Below, one piece after another: positions 1-8,986 of a stretch of 37,771 bases of DNA. Under the pieces are notes generated by a model. It was not told the DNA's origin and did no database searches. It saw only the letters and a program-made list of their open reading frames with translations. Numbering within the stretch: the first letter of the stretch is position 1; every line of letters begins with the position of its first letter. This DNA is from Chloroflexota bacterium (GTDB lineage: Bacteria > Chloroflexota > Limnocylindria > Limnocylindrales > CSP1-4). The stretch lies in assembly GCA_021783595.1 (NCBI GenBank), contig JAJXTS010000007.1, positions 1 to 37,771 of the forward strand, written 5' to 3'. Position numbers and translations under genes: made by a program.

Positions 1-1242
1 CAGCGCGTCCACGGGCTCGGCCGGCGCGCCCGGGGCGGGCGCCTGGCGGCGACGGGCCGGGGCCCGCGCCTCGCGGTTGAACACGATGGCCTCCGACGCG
101 AGCGCCGGGGCCGGGATGCGGGCCAGCTCGACGGCGCCGGCGACGGGCCGGCCATCGGGGCCGAGCGCCCCGGAGCCGTCCGGCCCGGTCAGCACCACCA
201 CGTCGGGCTCGGCGGTGACCCGGCCGATGACCGCCGACGCGATCCCCCACCGGTCGCACACCTCGTGGACCGCGGGCCACTGCGCCGGCTCCACGATGGA
301 CACCATGCGCTCCTGGGACTCGGAGATCATGACCTCGAACGGCTCGAGGCCGGGCTCCCGGCGCGGGATGGCGTCGAGGTCCACGAGCATGCCCGTGCCG
401 CCGCGGTCGGCGGTCTCGCACGTGGCGCAGGTGATGCCCGCGGCGCCCAGGTCCTGGATCGAGACCACCAGCTGGCGGGCGATCAGCTCGAGGGTCGCCT
501 CGATCAGCAGCTTCTCCGCGAACGGGTCCCCCACCTGGACGCTGGGGCGCTTGGACGGGTCCTGGTCGCCGAACGTCGCGCTGGCCAGCACCGAGGCGCC
601 GCCGATGCCGTCGCGACCGGTGGCCGAGCCGTAGAGGACCACCAGGTTGCCCGGGCCGTCCGCCGAGGCCCGGGTGAGCATGCCCTCCTCGAGCAGCCCG
701 ATGGCCATGACGTTGACGAGCGGGTTGCCCTGGTAGGAGGGGTCGAACACCAGCTCGCCGCCCACGGTGGGCACGCCGACGCAGTTGCCGTAGCCGCCGA
801 CGCCGCGCACGACGCCGTCCACGAGGTGCCGCGTCCGCGGGTCCTCGGGGTTGCCGAAGCGCAGCGCGTCGAGGACCGCGATCGGGCGGGCGCCCATCGC
901 GAACACGTCGCGCAGGATGCCGCCGACGCCGGTGGCGGCGCCCTGGTACGGCTCCACTGCGCTCGGGTGGTTGTGGCTCTCGATCTTGAACGCCACCGCG
1001 AGCCCGTCGCCGATGCTGATGACGCCGGCCTGCTCGCCCACGCCCGCCACGACGTCCTTGCCCTTGGTGGGGAGCGTCCGCAGGAGCGGCCGGCTGCTCT
1101 TGTACGAGCAGTGCTCGGACCACATGACGCTGAACATGGCAAGCTCGAGGCCGTTCGGCTCGCGGCCCAGCTTGGCGCGGACCGCGTCCAGCTCGACGTC
1201 GACCAGGCCGAGGGCGATGTGGAGCGGGACCTCGGCCGTCAC
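1..1242 (-). CDS. purL: Phosphoribosylformylglycinamidine synthase subunit PurL (C-terminal part truncated by the left edge)
   Basis: Manual reverse-strand translation from a GTG at 1242 gives [61 protein letters not shown]...[37 protein letters not shown], classic PurL motifs. It is missing from the ORF track because of the GTG start and open end. It overlaps purQ by 4 nt. Confidence 0.96.
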   Translation of the reverse strand, partial: MTAEVPLHIALGLVDVELDAVRAKLGREPNGLELAMFSVMWSEHCSYKSSRPLLRTLPTKGKDVVAGVGEQAGVISIGDGLAVAFKIESHNHPSAVEPYQGAATGVGGILRDVFAMGARPIAVLDALRFGNPEDPRTRHLVDGVVRGVGGYGNCVGVPTVGGELVFDPSYQGNPLVNVMAIGLLEEGMLTRASADGPGNLVVLYGSATGRDGIGGASVLASATFGDQDPSKRPSVQVGDPFAEKLLIEATLELIARQLVVSIQDLGAAGITCATCETADRGGTGMLVDLDAIPRREPGLEPFEVMISESQERMVSIVEPAQWPAVHEVCDRWGIASAVIGRVTAEPDVVVLTGPDGSGALGPDGRPVAGAVELARIPAPALASEAIVFNREARAPARRRQAPAPGAPAEPVDAL

Positions 1243-1997
1243 GCGGCACCTCCGGCGGGCTGCTTGGTGCCGGCGACGCGGCCGGTCGCGGCGTACTCCG
1301 CGGCGCTCACGACCAGCGAGCGGATGATCCCGAGGCCGTCGTCGGAGCCCAGGACCGCCTCCACGGCCGTCTCTGGGTGCGGCATGAGCCCGGCCACGTT
1401 GCCCGCGGCGTTGCTCACGCCAGCGATGCCCCGCAGCGAGCCGTTGGGGTTGCCGGGGGCGTCCGGCCCGGCGACGCTGCCGTCGGGGTTGGCGTAGCGC
1501 CACAGCACGCTGCCGTCGGCCTCGAGCGCGTCGAGCGTGGCCTCGTCCGCGTAGTAGCAGCCCTCGCCGTGGGCGACGGGCATGCGGAGCGGGCGCCGGT
1601 CGCCGATCTCGCGCGTGAACGGCGAGTCGAGGCGGTCCGGCAGGATCGCCACCTGGCGGCTCACGAAGCGCAGGCCGCGGTTGCGGAGCAGCGCGCCGGG
1701 CACCAGCCTCGCCTCGGCGAGGACCTGGAACCCGTTGCAGATGCCCAGGACCGGGCCGCCGCGCGCTGCGAACTCGGCGACCGCGCGCATGACGGGGCTG
1801 AACCGGGCGATCACGCCCGCCCGCAGGTAGTCGCCGTACGCGAACCCGCCCGGGATGAGGATGCCGCTGACGCCCTCGAGGTCCACGGACTCGTGCCACA
1901 GCCTCACCGGCTCGGCGCCCGCGACCTCCAGCGCGTTGGCCGCGTCGATGTCCCGGTTGGAGCCCGGGAACAGGACGATGCCGACCCGAGCCGTCAC
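1239..1997 (-). CDS. purQ: Phosphoribosylformylglycinamidine synthase subunit PurQ (glutamine amidotransferase)
   Basis: [37 protein letters not shown]...[12 protein letters not shown]...[11 protein letters not shown]...MPHPE. GTG start at 1997; the longer ORF call to 2465 is an in-frame upstream extension. Confidence 0.95.
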   Translation of the reverse strand: MTARVGIVLFPGSNRDIDAANALEVAGAEPVRLWHESVDLEGVSGILIPGGFAYGDYLRAGVIARFSPVMRAVAEFAARGGPVLGICNGFQVLAEARLVPGALLRNRGLRFVSRQVAILPDRLDSPFTREIGDRRPLRMPVAHGEGCYYADEATLDALEADGSVLWRYANPDGSVAGPDAPGNPNGSLRGIAGVSNAAGNVAGLMPHPETAVEAVLGSDDGLGIIRSLVVSAAEYAATGRVAGTKQPAGGAA

Positions 1998-2254
1998 GCG
2001 AGCACCTCGACGTCGAACAGCTCCATCAGCGGGTTGCTGAGCAGCTCCGACGCCAGCCGGTCCACCACGGCCCGCGCCGCGGTGGCGTCGGCCGCCTGCA
2101 CTGTCAGCTCCACGCGCCGGCCCACGCGGACGGCCGAGACGCCGCTGATGCCCAGGTGCGGCAGGCTCTTCTCCACGGCGCGGCCCTGGGGGTCCAGGAT
2201 GCCGGGCTTGGGGGTGACGTTGACCGCGAAGCGGTAGGCGGGCTGGTCGCTCAC
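1994..2254 (-). CDS. purS: Phosphoribosylformylglycinamidine synthase subunit PurS
   Basis: 86 aa, [44 protein letters not shown], lying between purC and purQ with 4-nt overlaps. Confidence 0.94.
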   Translation of the reverse strand: MSDQPAYRFAVNVTPKPGILDPQGRAVEKSLPHLGISGVSAVRVGRRVELTVQAADATAARAVVDRLASELLSNPLMELFDVEVLA

Positions 2255-3168
2255 GCGATGACGTCCTCCGACAGGTAGCGGGCGAAGCTCGCCCCGGTGA
2301 TCCGCTCGTAGGCCTCGACGTAGCGGGCGCGGGTCCCCGCCACCACATCATCCGGGAGGTCCGGCCCCGGCGCCGTCTTGTCCCACGGCTGGGCTTCCAG
2401 CCAGTCGCGGACGAACTGCTTGTCGTAGCTGGCCTGGGCGCGCCCCGGCTCGTAGGCCGCAGCATCCCAGAAGCGCGACGAGTCCGGCGTCATGGCCTCG
2501 TCGATGAGCAGGAGCTCGCCGTCGGGCGCGACGCCGAACTCGAACTTGGTGTCGGCGAGGATGATCCCGGCCCGCTCGCAGACCGCCGCGCCGCGGGCGT
2601 ACAGCGCGATGGACGCCTCGCGGACGCGCCCGGCGAGCCCGGGGTCCCGCGCCAGCTCCACCACGCGCTCGAACGGGATGTTCTCGTCGTGGGCGCCGGC
2701 AGGCGCCTTCCACGCGGGCGTGAAGATCGGCTCGGGCAGGCGTTCGCTCTCGCGCAGCCCGGCGGGCAGGGCCACCCCGCAGATCGCGCCGGTGGCCAGG
2801 TAGTCCTTCCAGCCGGACCCGCTCAGGTAGCCGCGCACCACGCACTCCACGGGGAGCACCTCGGCCCGGCGGCCGAGCATCATCCGGCCCCGCAGGCTCG
2901 CCAGGACCTCGGCGTCGCCGCCCGTGAGCTCGGCCGGCAGGTCCGCGGGGTCGGTCGAGAGCAGGTGGTTCGCCACGATGTCGGTGGTCTCGCGGAACCA
3001 GAACCGAGACAGCCCGGTGAGGATGCGGCCCTTGTCCGCGATCGGCGTGGGCAGGATGACGTCGAACGCCGACAGCCGATCCGACGCGACCAGCAGGAGC
3101 CGATCGTCGCCGATCGCGTAGAGGTCGCGGACCTTGCCCGAGCGGACGAACGCGCTAGCGAGCGCCAT
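2251..3168 (-). CDS. purC: Phosphoribosylaminoimidazole-succinocarboxamide synthase (SAICAR synthetase)
   Basis: SGKVRDLYAIGDDRLLLVASDRLSAFDVILPTPIADKGRILTGLSRFWF, ECVVRGYLSGSGWKDY, DTKFEFG...LIDEAMTPDSSRFW. Confidence 0.96.
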   Translation of the reverse strand: MALASAFVRSGKVRDLYAIGDDRLLLVASDRLSAFDVILPTPIADKGRILTGLSRFWFRETTDIVANHLLSTDPADLPAELTGGDAEVLASLRGRMMLGRRAEVLPVECVVRGYLSGSGWKDYLATGAICGVALPAGLRESERLPEPIFTPAWKAPAGAHDENIPFERVVELARDPGLAGRVREASIALYARGAAVCERAGIILADTKFEFGVAPDGELLLIDEAMTPDSSRFWDAAAYEPGRAQASYDKQFVRDWLEAQPWDKTAPGPDLPDDVVAGTRARYVEAYERITGASFARYLSEDVIA

Positions 3169-4498
3169 GGGAGCCCTCCTTGCGGGCGGCGATCGCCGCC
3201 TCGAGCACGTCCAGCCGCGCGATCACCGACGGCACGTGGCGGAGCACGACGGCGTCGTCGAAGCAGGCGTCGAGCTCGGCCAGGCTAAGCTTCTGGGCCA
3301 CGGCCGGGTCCGTGGCGAGCAGGCCGTGGAGCCCGACGCGCTCGTCCGCGGCGCGGAGGGCGTGCCGCTGGACGATTGCGTACGCGTCCTCGCGCGAGAG
3401 CCCGGCCCGCTCCACCAGCGCCAGCAGGACCCGCGACGAGGCGTGCAGCCCCAGGCCGCGCTCGATGTTCTCGCGCATCCGGTCGGGCCGGACCACGAGC
3501 CCCTCCACCAGGCCCGCCGCCTTGGCGAGCATGTAGTCGAGCAGGATCGTCGCGTCGGGCAGGATCACGCGCTCCGCCGAGCTGTGGCTGATGTCGCGCT
3601 CGTGCCACAGCGGCTGGTCCTCCATCGCGGTGTGGGCGTAGCCGCGCAGCAGGCGCGCCATGCCCGCGATCCGCTCGGACAGGATCGGGTTGCGCTTGTG
3701 GGGCATGGCCGAGGAGCCCTTCTGGCCGCGCTTGAACGGCTCCATGACCTCGGCGATCTCGGTGTGCTGGAGGTTGCGCACCTCGGTGGCCAGCCGCTCG
3801 AGGCTGCCGCCCAGGATGGCGATTGCCGCGATGAACGCGGCGTGGCGGTCGCGCTGGACGATCTGGGTGCTCACCGGGTCCACACGCAGGCCCAAGTCGC
3901 CCAGGACCTCCGCCTCGAGGTCCGGCGCCAGGTGGCTGTACGTGCCCACCGGGCCGCTGATCTTGCCGGTGGCGATCTCCGCTGTCGCCGCCGCCAGCCG
4001 CTCGCGCCCGCGCGCCACCTCGAACGCCCAGCCGGCGCACTTGAGGCCGAACGTGGTCGGCTCCGCGTGCACCGAGTGCGTGCGGCCCATCATGATCGTG
4101 CCGGCCTCGCGACGGGCGCGGCCGATCAGCACGCTCGTGAGCCGGTCCGCACCGGCCAGGAGCCGCTCCCCGGCTGCCCGCAGCTGGAGCGCCAGGGCCG
4201 TGTCCACCACGTCGCTGCTGGTGAGGCCAAGGTGGAGGAAGCGCCCGTCGGCTCCCACGGTCTCGGCAACCTGCGAGACGAACGCGATCACGTCGTGGTC
4301 GGTGGTCTGCTCGATCTCCGCGATGCGGTCCACGTCCACGCGGGCGCGCGCCTCGATGGCCGCCAGCGCCGCGGCCGGGACGAGCCCGCGGGACGCCTGC
4401 GCCCGGCAGACGGCCAGCTCCACCTCGAGCATCCGCTCGAAGCGCGCCTGGTCGGACCAGACCGCGCCCATCTCGGCCAGCGTGTAGCGGCGGATCAT
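3155..4498 (-). CDS. purB: Adenylosuccinate lyase
   Basis: MIRRYTLAEMGAVWSDQARFERMLEVELAVCRA...TSSDVVDTALALQLR...GRTHSVHAEPTTFGLKCAGW...GQKGSSAMPHKRNPILSERI. ATG at 4498; the ORF-track start at 6091 is an artefactual extension. Confidence 0.95.
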   Translation of the reverse strand: MIRRYTLAEMGAVWSDQARFERMLEVELAVCRAQASRGLVPAAALAAIEARARVDVDRIAEIEQTTDHDVIAFVSQVAETVGADGRFLHLGLTSSDVVDTALALQLRAAGERLLAGADRLTSVLIGRARREAGTIMMGRTHSVHAEPTTFGLKCAGWAFEVARGRERLAAATAEIATGKISGPVGTYSHLAPDLEAEVLGDLGLRVDPVSTQIVQRDRHAAFIAAIAILGGSLERLATEVRNLQHTEIAEVMEPFKRGQKGSSAMPHKRNPILSERIAGMARLLRGYAHTAMEDQPLWHERDISHSSAERVILPDATILLDYMLAKAAGLVEGLVVRPDRMRENIERGLGLHASSRVLLALVERAGLSREDAYAIVQRHALRAADERVGLHGLLATDPAVAQKLSLAELDACFDDAVVLRHVPSVIARLDVLEAAIAARKEGSHGAR

Positions 4499-5826
4499 GC
4501 GGGCACCCTCGCCTTGGGGGGCAGCCGCAGCGCGATGTCGCGCCGGCGGTGGACCCCGTCCCAGTGGATCGTGTCGGCCGCGCGCTCGGCCGCCGCGCGC
4601 GCCTCGGCCAGGTCGGCGCCTCGCCCCACCACGGTCAGGACCCGGCCGCCGCTGGTCGCCCAGCCGCCGTCCGGTCCGAGGGCGGCGGTCCCGGCGTGGA
4701 ACACCAGGGCGCCCTGCCCGCCGGCGGCCCCGACGCCGTCGATGCGGTCGCCTCGCCTGGGGGCCTGGGGGTAGCCCCGCGCCGCCAGGACGATCCCCAC
4801 CGCGGCATCGCCGGTCGCGGGCAGGACCGCGGGGGTCTCGGCCGGGAGTGCGGCCCGGGCGGCCGCGAGGAGCAGCGGCGCGAGCGGCACCCCGACGCGG
4901 GGCAGGATCACCTGCGTCTCCGGATCGCCGCAGCGGACATTCGTCTCGAGCAGGGCGGGGCCGTCGGGAGTCAGCATCAGACCCGCGTACAGGAACCCGC
5001 GGAAGGGCGCGCCCCGCCGGCGCATCGCCTCGAGGATCGGCAGGTGGACCGTGGCCACGACCCGGGCGACGGCCGCGTCGTCGAGGTCCGGGAGCGGCGA
5101 GTAGGCGCCCATGCCCCCGGTGTTGGGGCCCCGGTCGTCGTCGAGGAGCCGCTTGTGGTCCCGGGCGGCTGGCAGCGCTGCCGCGCGAGTGCCGTCGCAG
5201 ATGGCGATGACGCTGGCCTCCGGGCCGGCCAGACGCTCCTCGACCACGAGGGCCGGCGCGCCCGCGGGCCGGCCCTCGAGGAATGCCGGCGCGGCCGCGA
5301 GGGCCTCCCCCACCGTCTCGGTCACGAGCACGCCCTTGCCCGCCGCGAGCCCGTCCGCCTTGAGCACGACGCCCGCCCCCCCGGCCGCGAGCTCGCGAAT
5401 GAACGCGAGCGCCGGCTCGACGGCGCCGCCGCTGAACGCCCGTGCGCGCGCCATCCGCACGCCGGCCGAATCCGCGACCTCGTGGCAGAACGCCTTGGAG
5501 GTCTCGAGGCGCGCGGCCTCGCGGCCCGGCCCGAACACCGGCACGCCGGCGGCCTCCAGCGCGTCGGCCACGCCCACCGAGAGCGGGGCCTCCGGGCCAA
5601 CCACCACGAGTTCCACTCGCTCGGCCCGGGCCAGCGCCACGACCGCCGCCGGGTCCATCGGGTCCACGGCAGCGCACCGCACGCCCGGGGTGGTGGCAAT
5701 GCCGGCCGAGCCGGGCGCGCACAGGACGTCCTCGACGCCAGCCTCGCCCGCCAGCCGCCACGCGAGCGCGTGCTCGCGACCGCCCCCGCCGAGGACGAGA
5801 ACGCGACGCGGCACCTGGAGGGTCAT
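4495..5826 (-). CDS. purD: Phosphoribosylamine--glycine ligase
   Basis: RVLVLGGGGREHALAWRLAGEAGVEDVLCAPGSAGIA...KADGLAAGKGVLV...NTGGMGAYSP...LETNVRCGDPETQVILPR. Confidence 0.95.
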   Translation of the reverse strand: MTLQVPRRVLVLGGGGREHALAWRLAGEAGVEDVLCAPGSAGIATTPGVRCAAVDPMDPAAVVALARAERVELVVVGPEAPLSVGVADALEAAGVPVFGPGREAARLETSKAFCHEVADSAGVRMARARAFSGGAVEPALAFIRELAAGGAGVVLKADGLAAGKGVLVTETVGEALAAAPAFLEGRPAGAPALVVEERLAGPEASVIAICDGTRAAALPAARDHKRLLDDDRGPNTGGMGAYSPLPDLDDAAVARVVATVHLPILEAMRRRGAPFRGFLYAGLMLTPDGPALLETNVRCGDPETQVILPRVGVPLAPLLLAAARAALPAETPAVLPATGDAAVGIVLAARGYPQAPRRGDRIDGVGAAGGQGALVFHAGTAALGPDGGWATSGGRVLTVVGRGADLAEARAAAERAADTIHWDGVHRRRDIALRLPPKARVPA

Positions 5827-5844
5827 GGACGCCCGGCCGCGCCG

Positions 5845-7152
5845 CTACGCCTGCAGGCCAGGCCGACGGCGCATCGGCCGCCAGGCCCGTTCGATCGTCT
5901 GGGTGCGCTCCGGGCCCACCGAAACGAACACGATCGGCACCCCCGCATGGTCCTCGAGCGCGGTCACGTACCGGCGCGCGTTCTCCGGCAGGTCCGACAG
6001 CGAGCGCACGTCGTGGATCGGCTCCTCCCAGCCCGGGAAGTCCTCGTACACAGGCACGGCGCTCGCGAGCATCGCCCCGCTCGACGGCCACCGGTCAACG
6101 CGCTTGCCGTCGATCTCGTAGGCGACGCCCATCTTGATGGTCTCGATGCCGGACAGGATGTCGAGCTTGTTGAGCACGATGGCCGACGCCGAGTTCACGG
6201 CGACCGCGTACCGCAGCGGCACGGTGTCGAACCAGCCGACGCGCCGGGCACGCCCGGTGACGGTCCCGAACTCCCGCCCGCGCTCGGCGATGCCCCGGCC
6301 GACCTCGTCGAACAGCTCGGTGGGGAACGGGCCCGAGCCCACGCGCGTGGCATAGGCCTTCATGACGCCGATGACCTCGTCCACCTGGAGCGGGCCCACG
6401 CCGCCGCCGGTGCAGGCGCCGCCGGCCACGGGGTTGGACGATGTGACGAACGGGTAGCTGCCGTGGTCGAGGTCCAGGAGCGCGCCCTGGGCCCCCTCGA
6501 GCAGCACGTGGTCCCCGCGGCGCAGGGCGTCGTGGACGAGCCAGGTGCTGTCGTCGAGGTTGTCCTTGAGCCGCTCGCCCCAGGCGAGGCACTGCGCGAC
6601 AAGGGGCTCGACCTCGAAGCGCTCGGCGCCCATCGACTCGAGCAGCAGGTTCTTGTCCGCGAGGGCGCGCGTGATGCGCTCGCGGAGGCGCCCCTCGACG
6701 ACCAGGTCCTCCATCCGCAGGCCGAGGCGCCAGGCGCGATCGCCGTAGGCCGGGCCGATGCCGCGGCCGGTGGTGCCCACCTTGGCGCCCGCGAGCCGGC
6801 TCTCGTTGGCCTGGTCCAGCGCCGCGTGGTACGGCATGATCACGTGGGCCGAGCGGCTCACGCGCACGTGGCTCGTGTCGATCCCCTTGGCCGCGAGCAT
6901 GTCGAGCTCGCGGATCAGGGTGGCCGGGTTGACCACCACGCCGTTGCCGATCACCGACGTGATGTGCGGGTACATGACCCCCGACGGGCAGAGCTGGAGC
7001 TTGAGCGTCTCCTCGCCCACCACCACGGTGTGGCCGGCGTTGTCCCCGCCCTGGTAGCGAACCACCATCGCCACCTGCTCGGCGAGGAAGTCGGTGGTCT
7101 TCCCCTTGCCCTCGTCGCCCCACTGGAGGCCAACGATCACGGTCGCGGGCAT
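5845..7152 (-). CDS. purA: Adenylosuccinate synthetase
   Basis: MPATVIVGLQWGDEGKGKTTDFLAEQVAMVVRYQGGDNAGHTVVV...GVVVNPATLIRELDML...TTGRGIGPAYGDR...LLEGAQGALLDLDHGSYPFVTSSNP. Confidence 0.97.
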   Translation of the reverse strand: MPATVIVGLQWGDEGKGKTTDFLAEQVAMVVRYQGGDNAGHTVVVGEETLKLQLCPSGVMYPHITSVIGNGVVVNPATLIRELDMLAAKGIDTSHVRVSRSAHVIMPYHAALDQANESRLAGAKVGTTGRGIGPAYGDRAWRLGLRMEDLVVEGRLRERITRALADKNLLLESMGAERFEVEPLVAQCLAWGERLKDNLDDSTWLVHDALRRGDHVLLEGAQGALLDLDHGSYPFVTSSNPVAGGACTGGGVGPLQVDEVIGVMKAYATRVGSGPFPTELFDEVGRGIAERGREFGTVTGRARRVGWFDTVPLRYAVAVNSASAIVLNKLDILSGIETIKMGVAYEIDGKRVDRWPSSGAMLASAVPVYEDFPGWEEPIHDVRSLSDLPENARRYVTALEDHAGVPIVFVSVGPERTQTIERAWRPMRRRPGLQA

Positions 7153-7169
7153 CGCACGCCTCCGGACAT

Positions 7170-7354
7170 GAAAAAGCCCCGGCGGGTGCCGGGGTCACAG
7201 GTAGTCGTCTCCCGCGTCAGCCCGCCGAGCGATCGGCGGACCCGGTTGGTGAAGGTGCGAGCCCCACTCACGGGGCGGACGCCGCGCCTTCCTCGGGCAA
7301 TGCTCTTCCCTCCTTCGCGGGTCAGGGGCCCCGCTCGGCCTCGAGGACGTGCGC
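7170..7354 (-). ncRNA. Structured 5' leader RNA of purA (candidate cis-regulatory attenuator, class unknown)
   Basis: Intergenic with several hairpins on the minus strand: CCGCCGA-UCGC-UCGGCGG, GCCCC-GUGAGU-GGGGC and an enclosing GAAGG...CCUUC pair, followed by the terminator. A GGGUC segment (7239-7243) can pair with GACCC at the 5' side of the terminator. Possible -10 TAGACT at 7355-7360. Confidence 0.5.
7171..7195 (-). terminator. Intrinsic terminator/attenuator immediately upstream of purA
   Basis: Minus strand reads CCCCGGC-ACCC-GCCGGGG-C-UUUUU: perfect 7-bp GC stem, 4-nt loop, 5 U. It ends about 18 nt before the purA ATG, so it would terminate before purA. Confidence 0.75.
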
Positions 7355-7559
7355 AGTCTACCAAAGCGGACGACCCGCCATCCGTTGCGATTCGGGGTCG
7401 GCGCCCCGGGGCCCGGCTGCGGCCTCAGGGTCGGCATAAGCCGCCGCAAAGCGAGTCCCGTCATGATCGGCCCGTCCGGTCGGATCCCGCCTCGCCGCCG
7501 GCCCCGGCACCGCGCCGGAAGTCGTTGCCCGCCGCACGCAGGAACAGGAGACACGGCCG

Positions 7560-8051
7560 ATGAACAGGGTCCTCCTCACCGGGCGCCTCACGCGCGATCC
7601 GGAGCTGCGCACCACCGCCTCCGGCAAGCCGGTGGTCCAGTTCGCGGTCGCCACCCACGAGTACGTGGGCGGCGGCAAGGAGAAGAGCGAGTTCCACACC
7701 ATCGTCGCCTGGGGCCGCCTCGCGGAAACGTGCGGCAAGTACCTCGGCAAGGGCCAACAGGTCGGGGTCGAGGGGCGGCTCCAGACGCGCTCCTGGGACG
7801 ACGCCAACAGCCAGCGCCACTGGCGCACGGAGATCGTCGCCCACCACGTTGAGATGCTCGCCGGCCGACGGCGGCGCGACTACTCGGCCGAGGCGGCTGC
7901 CGCATCGCTCGAGGCGCAGGCGCTGGCGGCGGGCATCGAGCCGGACCCGCTCGAGCCGGCGGCCGAGTCGTTCGTCCCCGCCGGGCCGGCCCAGCCCGCG
8001 GACGAGGAGGACGAGGAGGACGAGCTGCTCGAGGACGCGGTCGCGGCCTGA
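7560..8051 (+). CDS. ssb: Single-stranded DNA-binding protein
   Basis: MNRVLLTGRLTRDPELRTTASGKPVVQFAVATHEY...KSEFHTIVAWGRLAETCGKYLGKGQQVGVEGRLQTRSW, then an acidic tail. Plus strand, preceded by AGGAGACACGGCCG. Confidence 0.93.
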   Translation: MNRVLLTGRLTRDPELRTTASGKPVVQFAVATHEYVGGGKEKSEFHTIVAWGRLAETCGKYLGKGQQVGVEGRLQTRSWDDANSQRHWRTEIVAHHVEMLAGRRRRDYSAEAAAASLEAQALAAGIEPDPLEPAAESFVPAGPAQPADEEDEEDELLEDAVAA

Positions 8052-8112
8052 CCCTCGGCTCCCCGCAGGCGGCGGTGCGGACACCCCCTTCCGCGCCGCC
8101 GCCCGAGCGCCG

Positions 8113-8985
8113 TCAGCCGCGCTCCGCCCCGTAGAGCGACCGGCGCGGCAGCCCGGTCGCCGCCGCAACGCGCCTGGCGGCCTCGCCCCGGGCTGCGCCG
8201 TCCGCAACCAGGCGCTCCACCTCGGCGCGGGCCGCCTCGAGGGCGTCGGCGGGGTCGGCGGCGGCCAAGGCGGCGCTCCCGCGTCCCCAGCCGACGACGA
8301 CCACGACCTCGCCGCGCGCCGGGATCGAGCCGTCGGCCGCCTGCTCCGCCAGATCCCCGAGCGCTCCGCGGACCACCTGCTCGTGCAGCTTGGTGAGCTC
8401 GCGGCACACGGCGCCGGCCCGGTCCGCCCCGCACTCGGCCGCAAGGTCGCGCAGCGTCCCGGCAAGCCGCCCGGGCGCCTCGAACAGGACGCTGCCGCGC
8501 TCGTCGGCGGCGATGGCGGCCAGACGCTCGCGGCGTTCGCGCCCGGACCTCGGCAGGAACCCCTCGAATGACCACCGCGGCCCGGCGACACCGGACGAGG
8601 CCACCGCCGCGAGCACCGCGGACGCGCCGGGGATCGCCACCACGGTGCCTCCCGCCGCGGCCCAGGCCGCGACCAGGCCCTCGCCCGGGTCGGACACGAC
8701 GGGCGTCCCCGCGTCCGTGACGAGCGCGAGGTCGGCGCCAGCCGAGAGATGCTCGAGCAGCTCGCGCTCGCGGGCCGGGCCGCTCTGGGCGTGGTAGGAC
8801 ACGGTCCGGGTCGTGATCTCGTAGCGGTCGAGGAGCCGGCGGGTGATCCGCGTGTCCTCGGCGGCGATCAGCGGGACGGCCCGCAGCGTCTCGAGCGCCC
8901 GGTACGTGACGTCGCCCAGGTTCCCGATCGGCGTGGCGACGACGTACAGCGTGCCGCCGGCCGCCGGAGCCGCGCGCCCGCCCAC
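8113..8985 (-). CDS. rsmI: 16S rRNA (cytidine(1402)-2'-O)-methyltransferase
   Basis: GTLYVVATPIGNLGDVTYRALETLRAVPLIAAEDTRITRRLLDRYEI...LALVTDAGTPVVSDPGEGLV...SFEGFLPRSGRERRERL. Confidence 0.94.
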   Translation of the reverse strand: MGGRAAPAAGGTLYVVATPIGNLGDVTYRALETLRAVPLIAAEDTRITRRLLDRYEITTRTVSYHAQSGPARERELLEHLSAGADLALVTDAGTPVVSDPGEGLVAAWAAAGGTVVAIPGASAVLAAVASSGVAGPRWSFEGFLPRSGRERRERLAAIAADERGSVLFEAPGRLAGTLRDLAAECGADRAGAVCRELTKLHEQVVRGALGDLAEQAADGSIPARGEVVVVVGWGRGSAALAAADPADALEAARAEVERLVADGAARGEAARRVAAATGLPRRSLYGAERG

Positions 8986-8986
8986 C

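Noticed and set aside
4549-7563. 1004-aa plus-strand ORF, and similar long plus-strand ORFs at 3134-4774, 8843-10432, 10637-12352, 21669-23957, 26430-28079 and 29625-31349
   Set aside because: Arg/His/Asp/Gly/Ala-biased shadow ORFs antisense to confidently identified conserved genes; typical of very high GC DNA, no recognisable domain.
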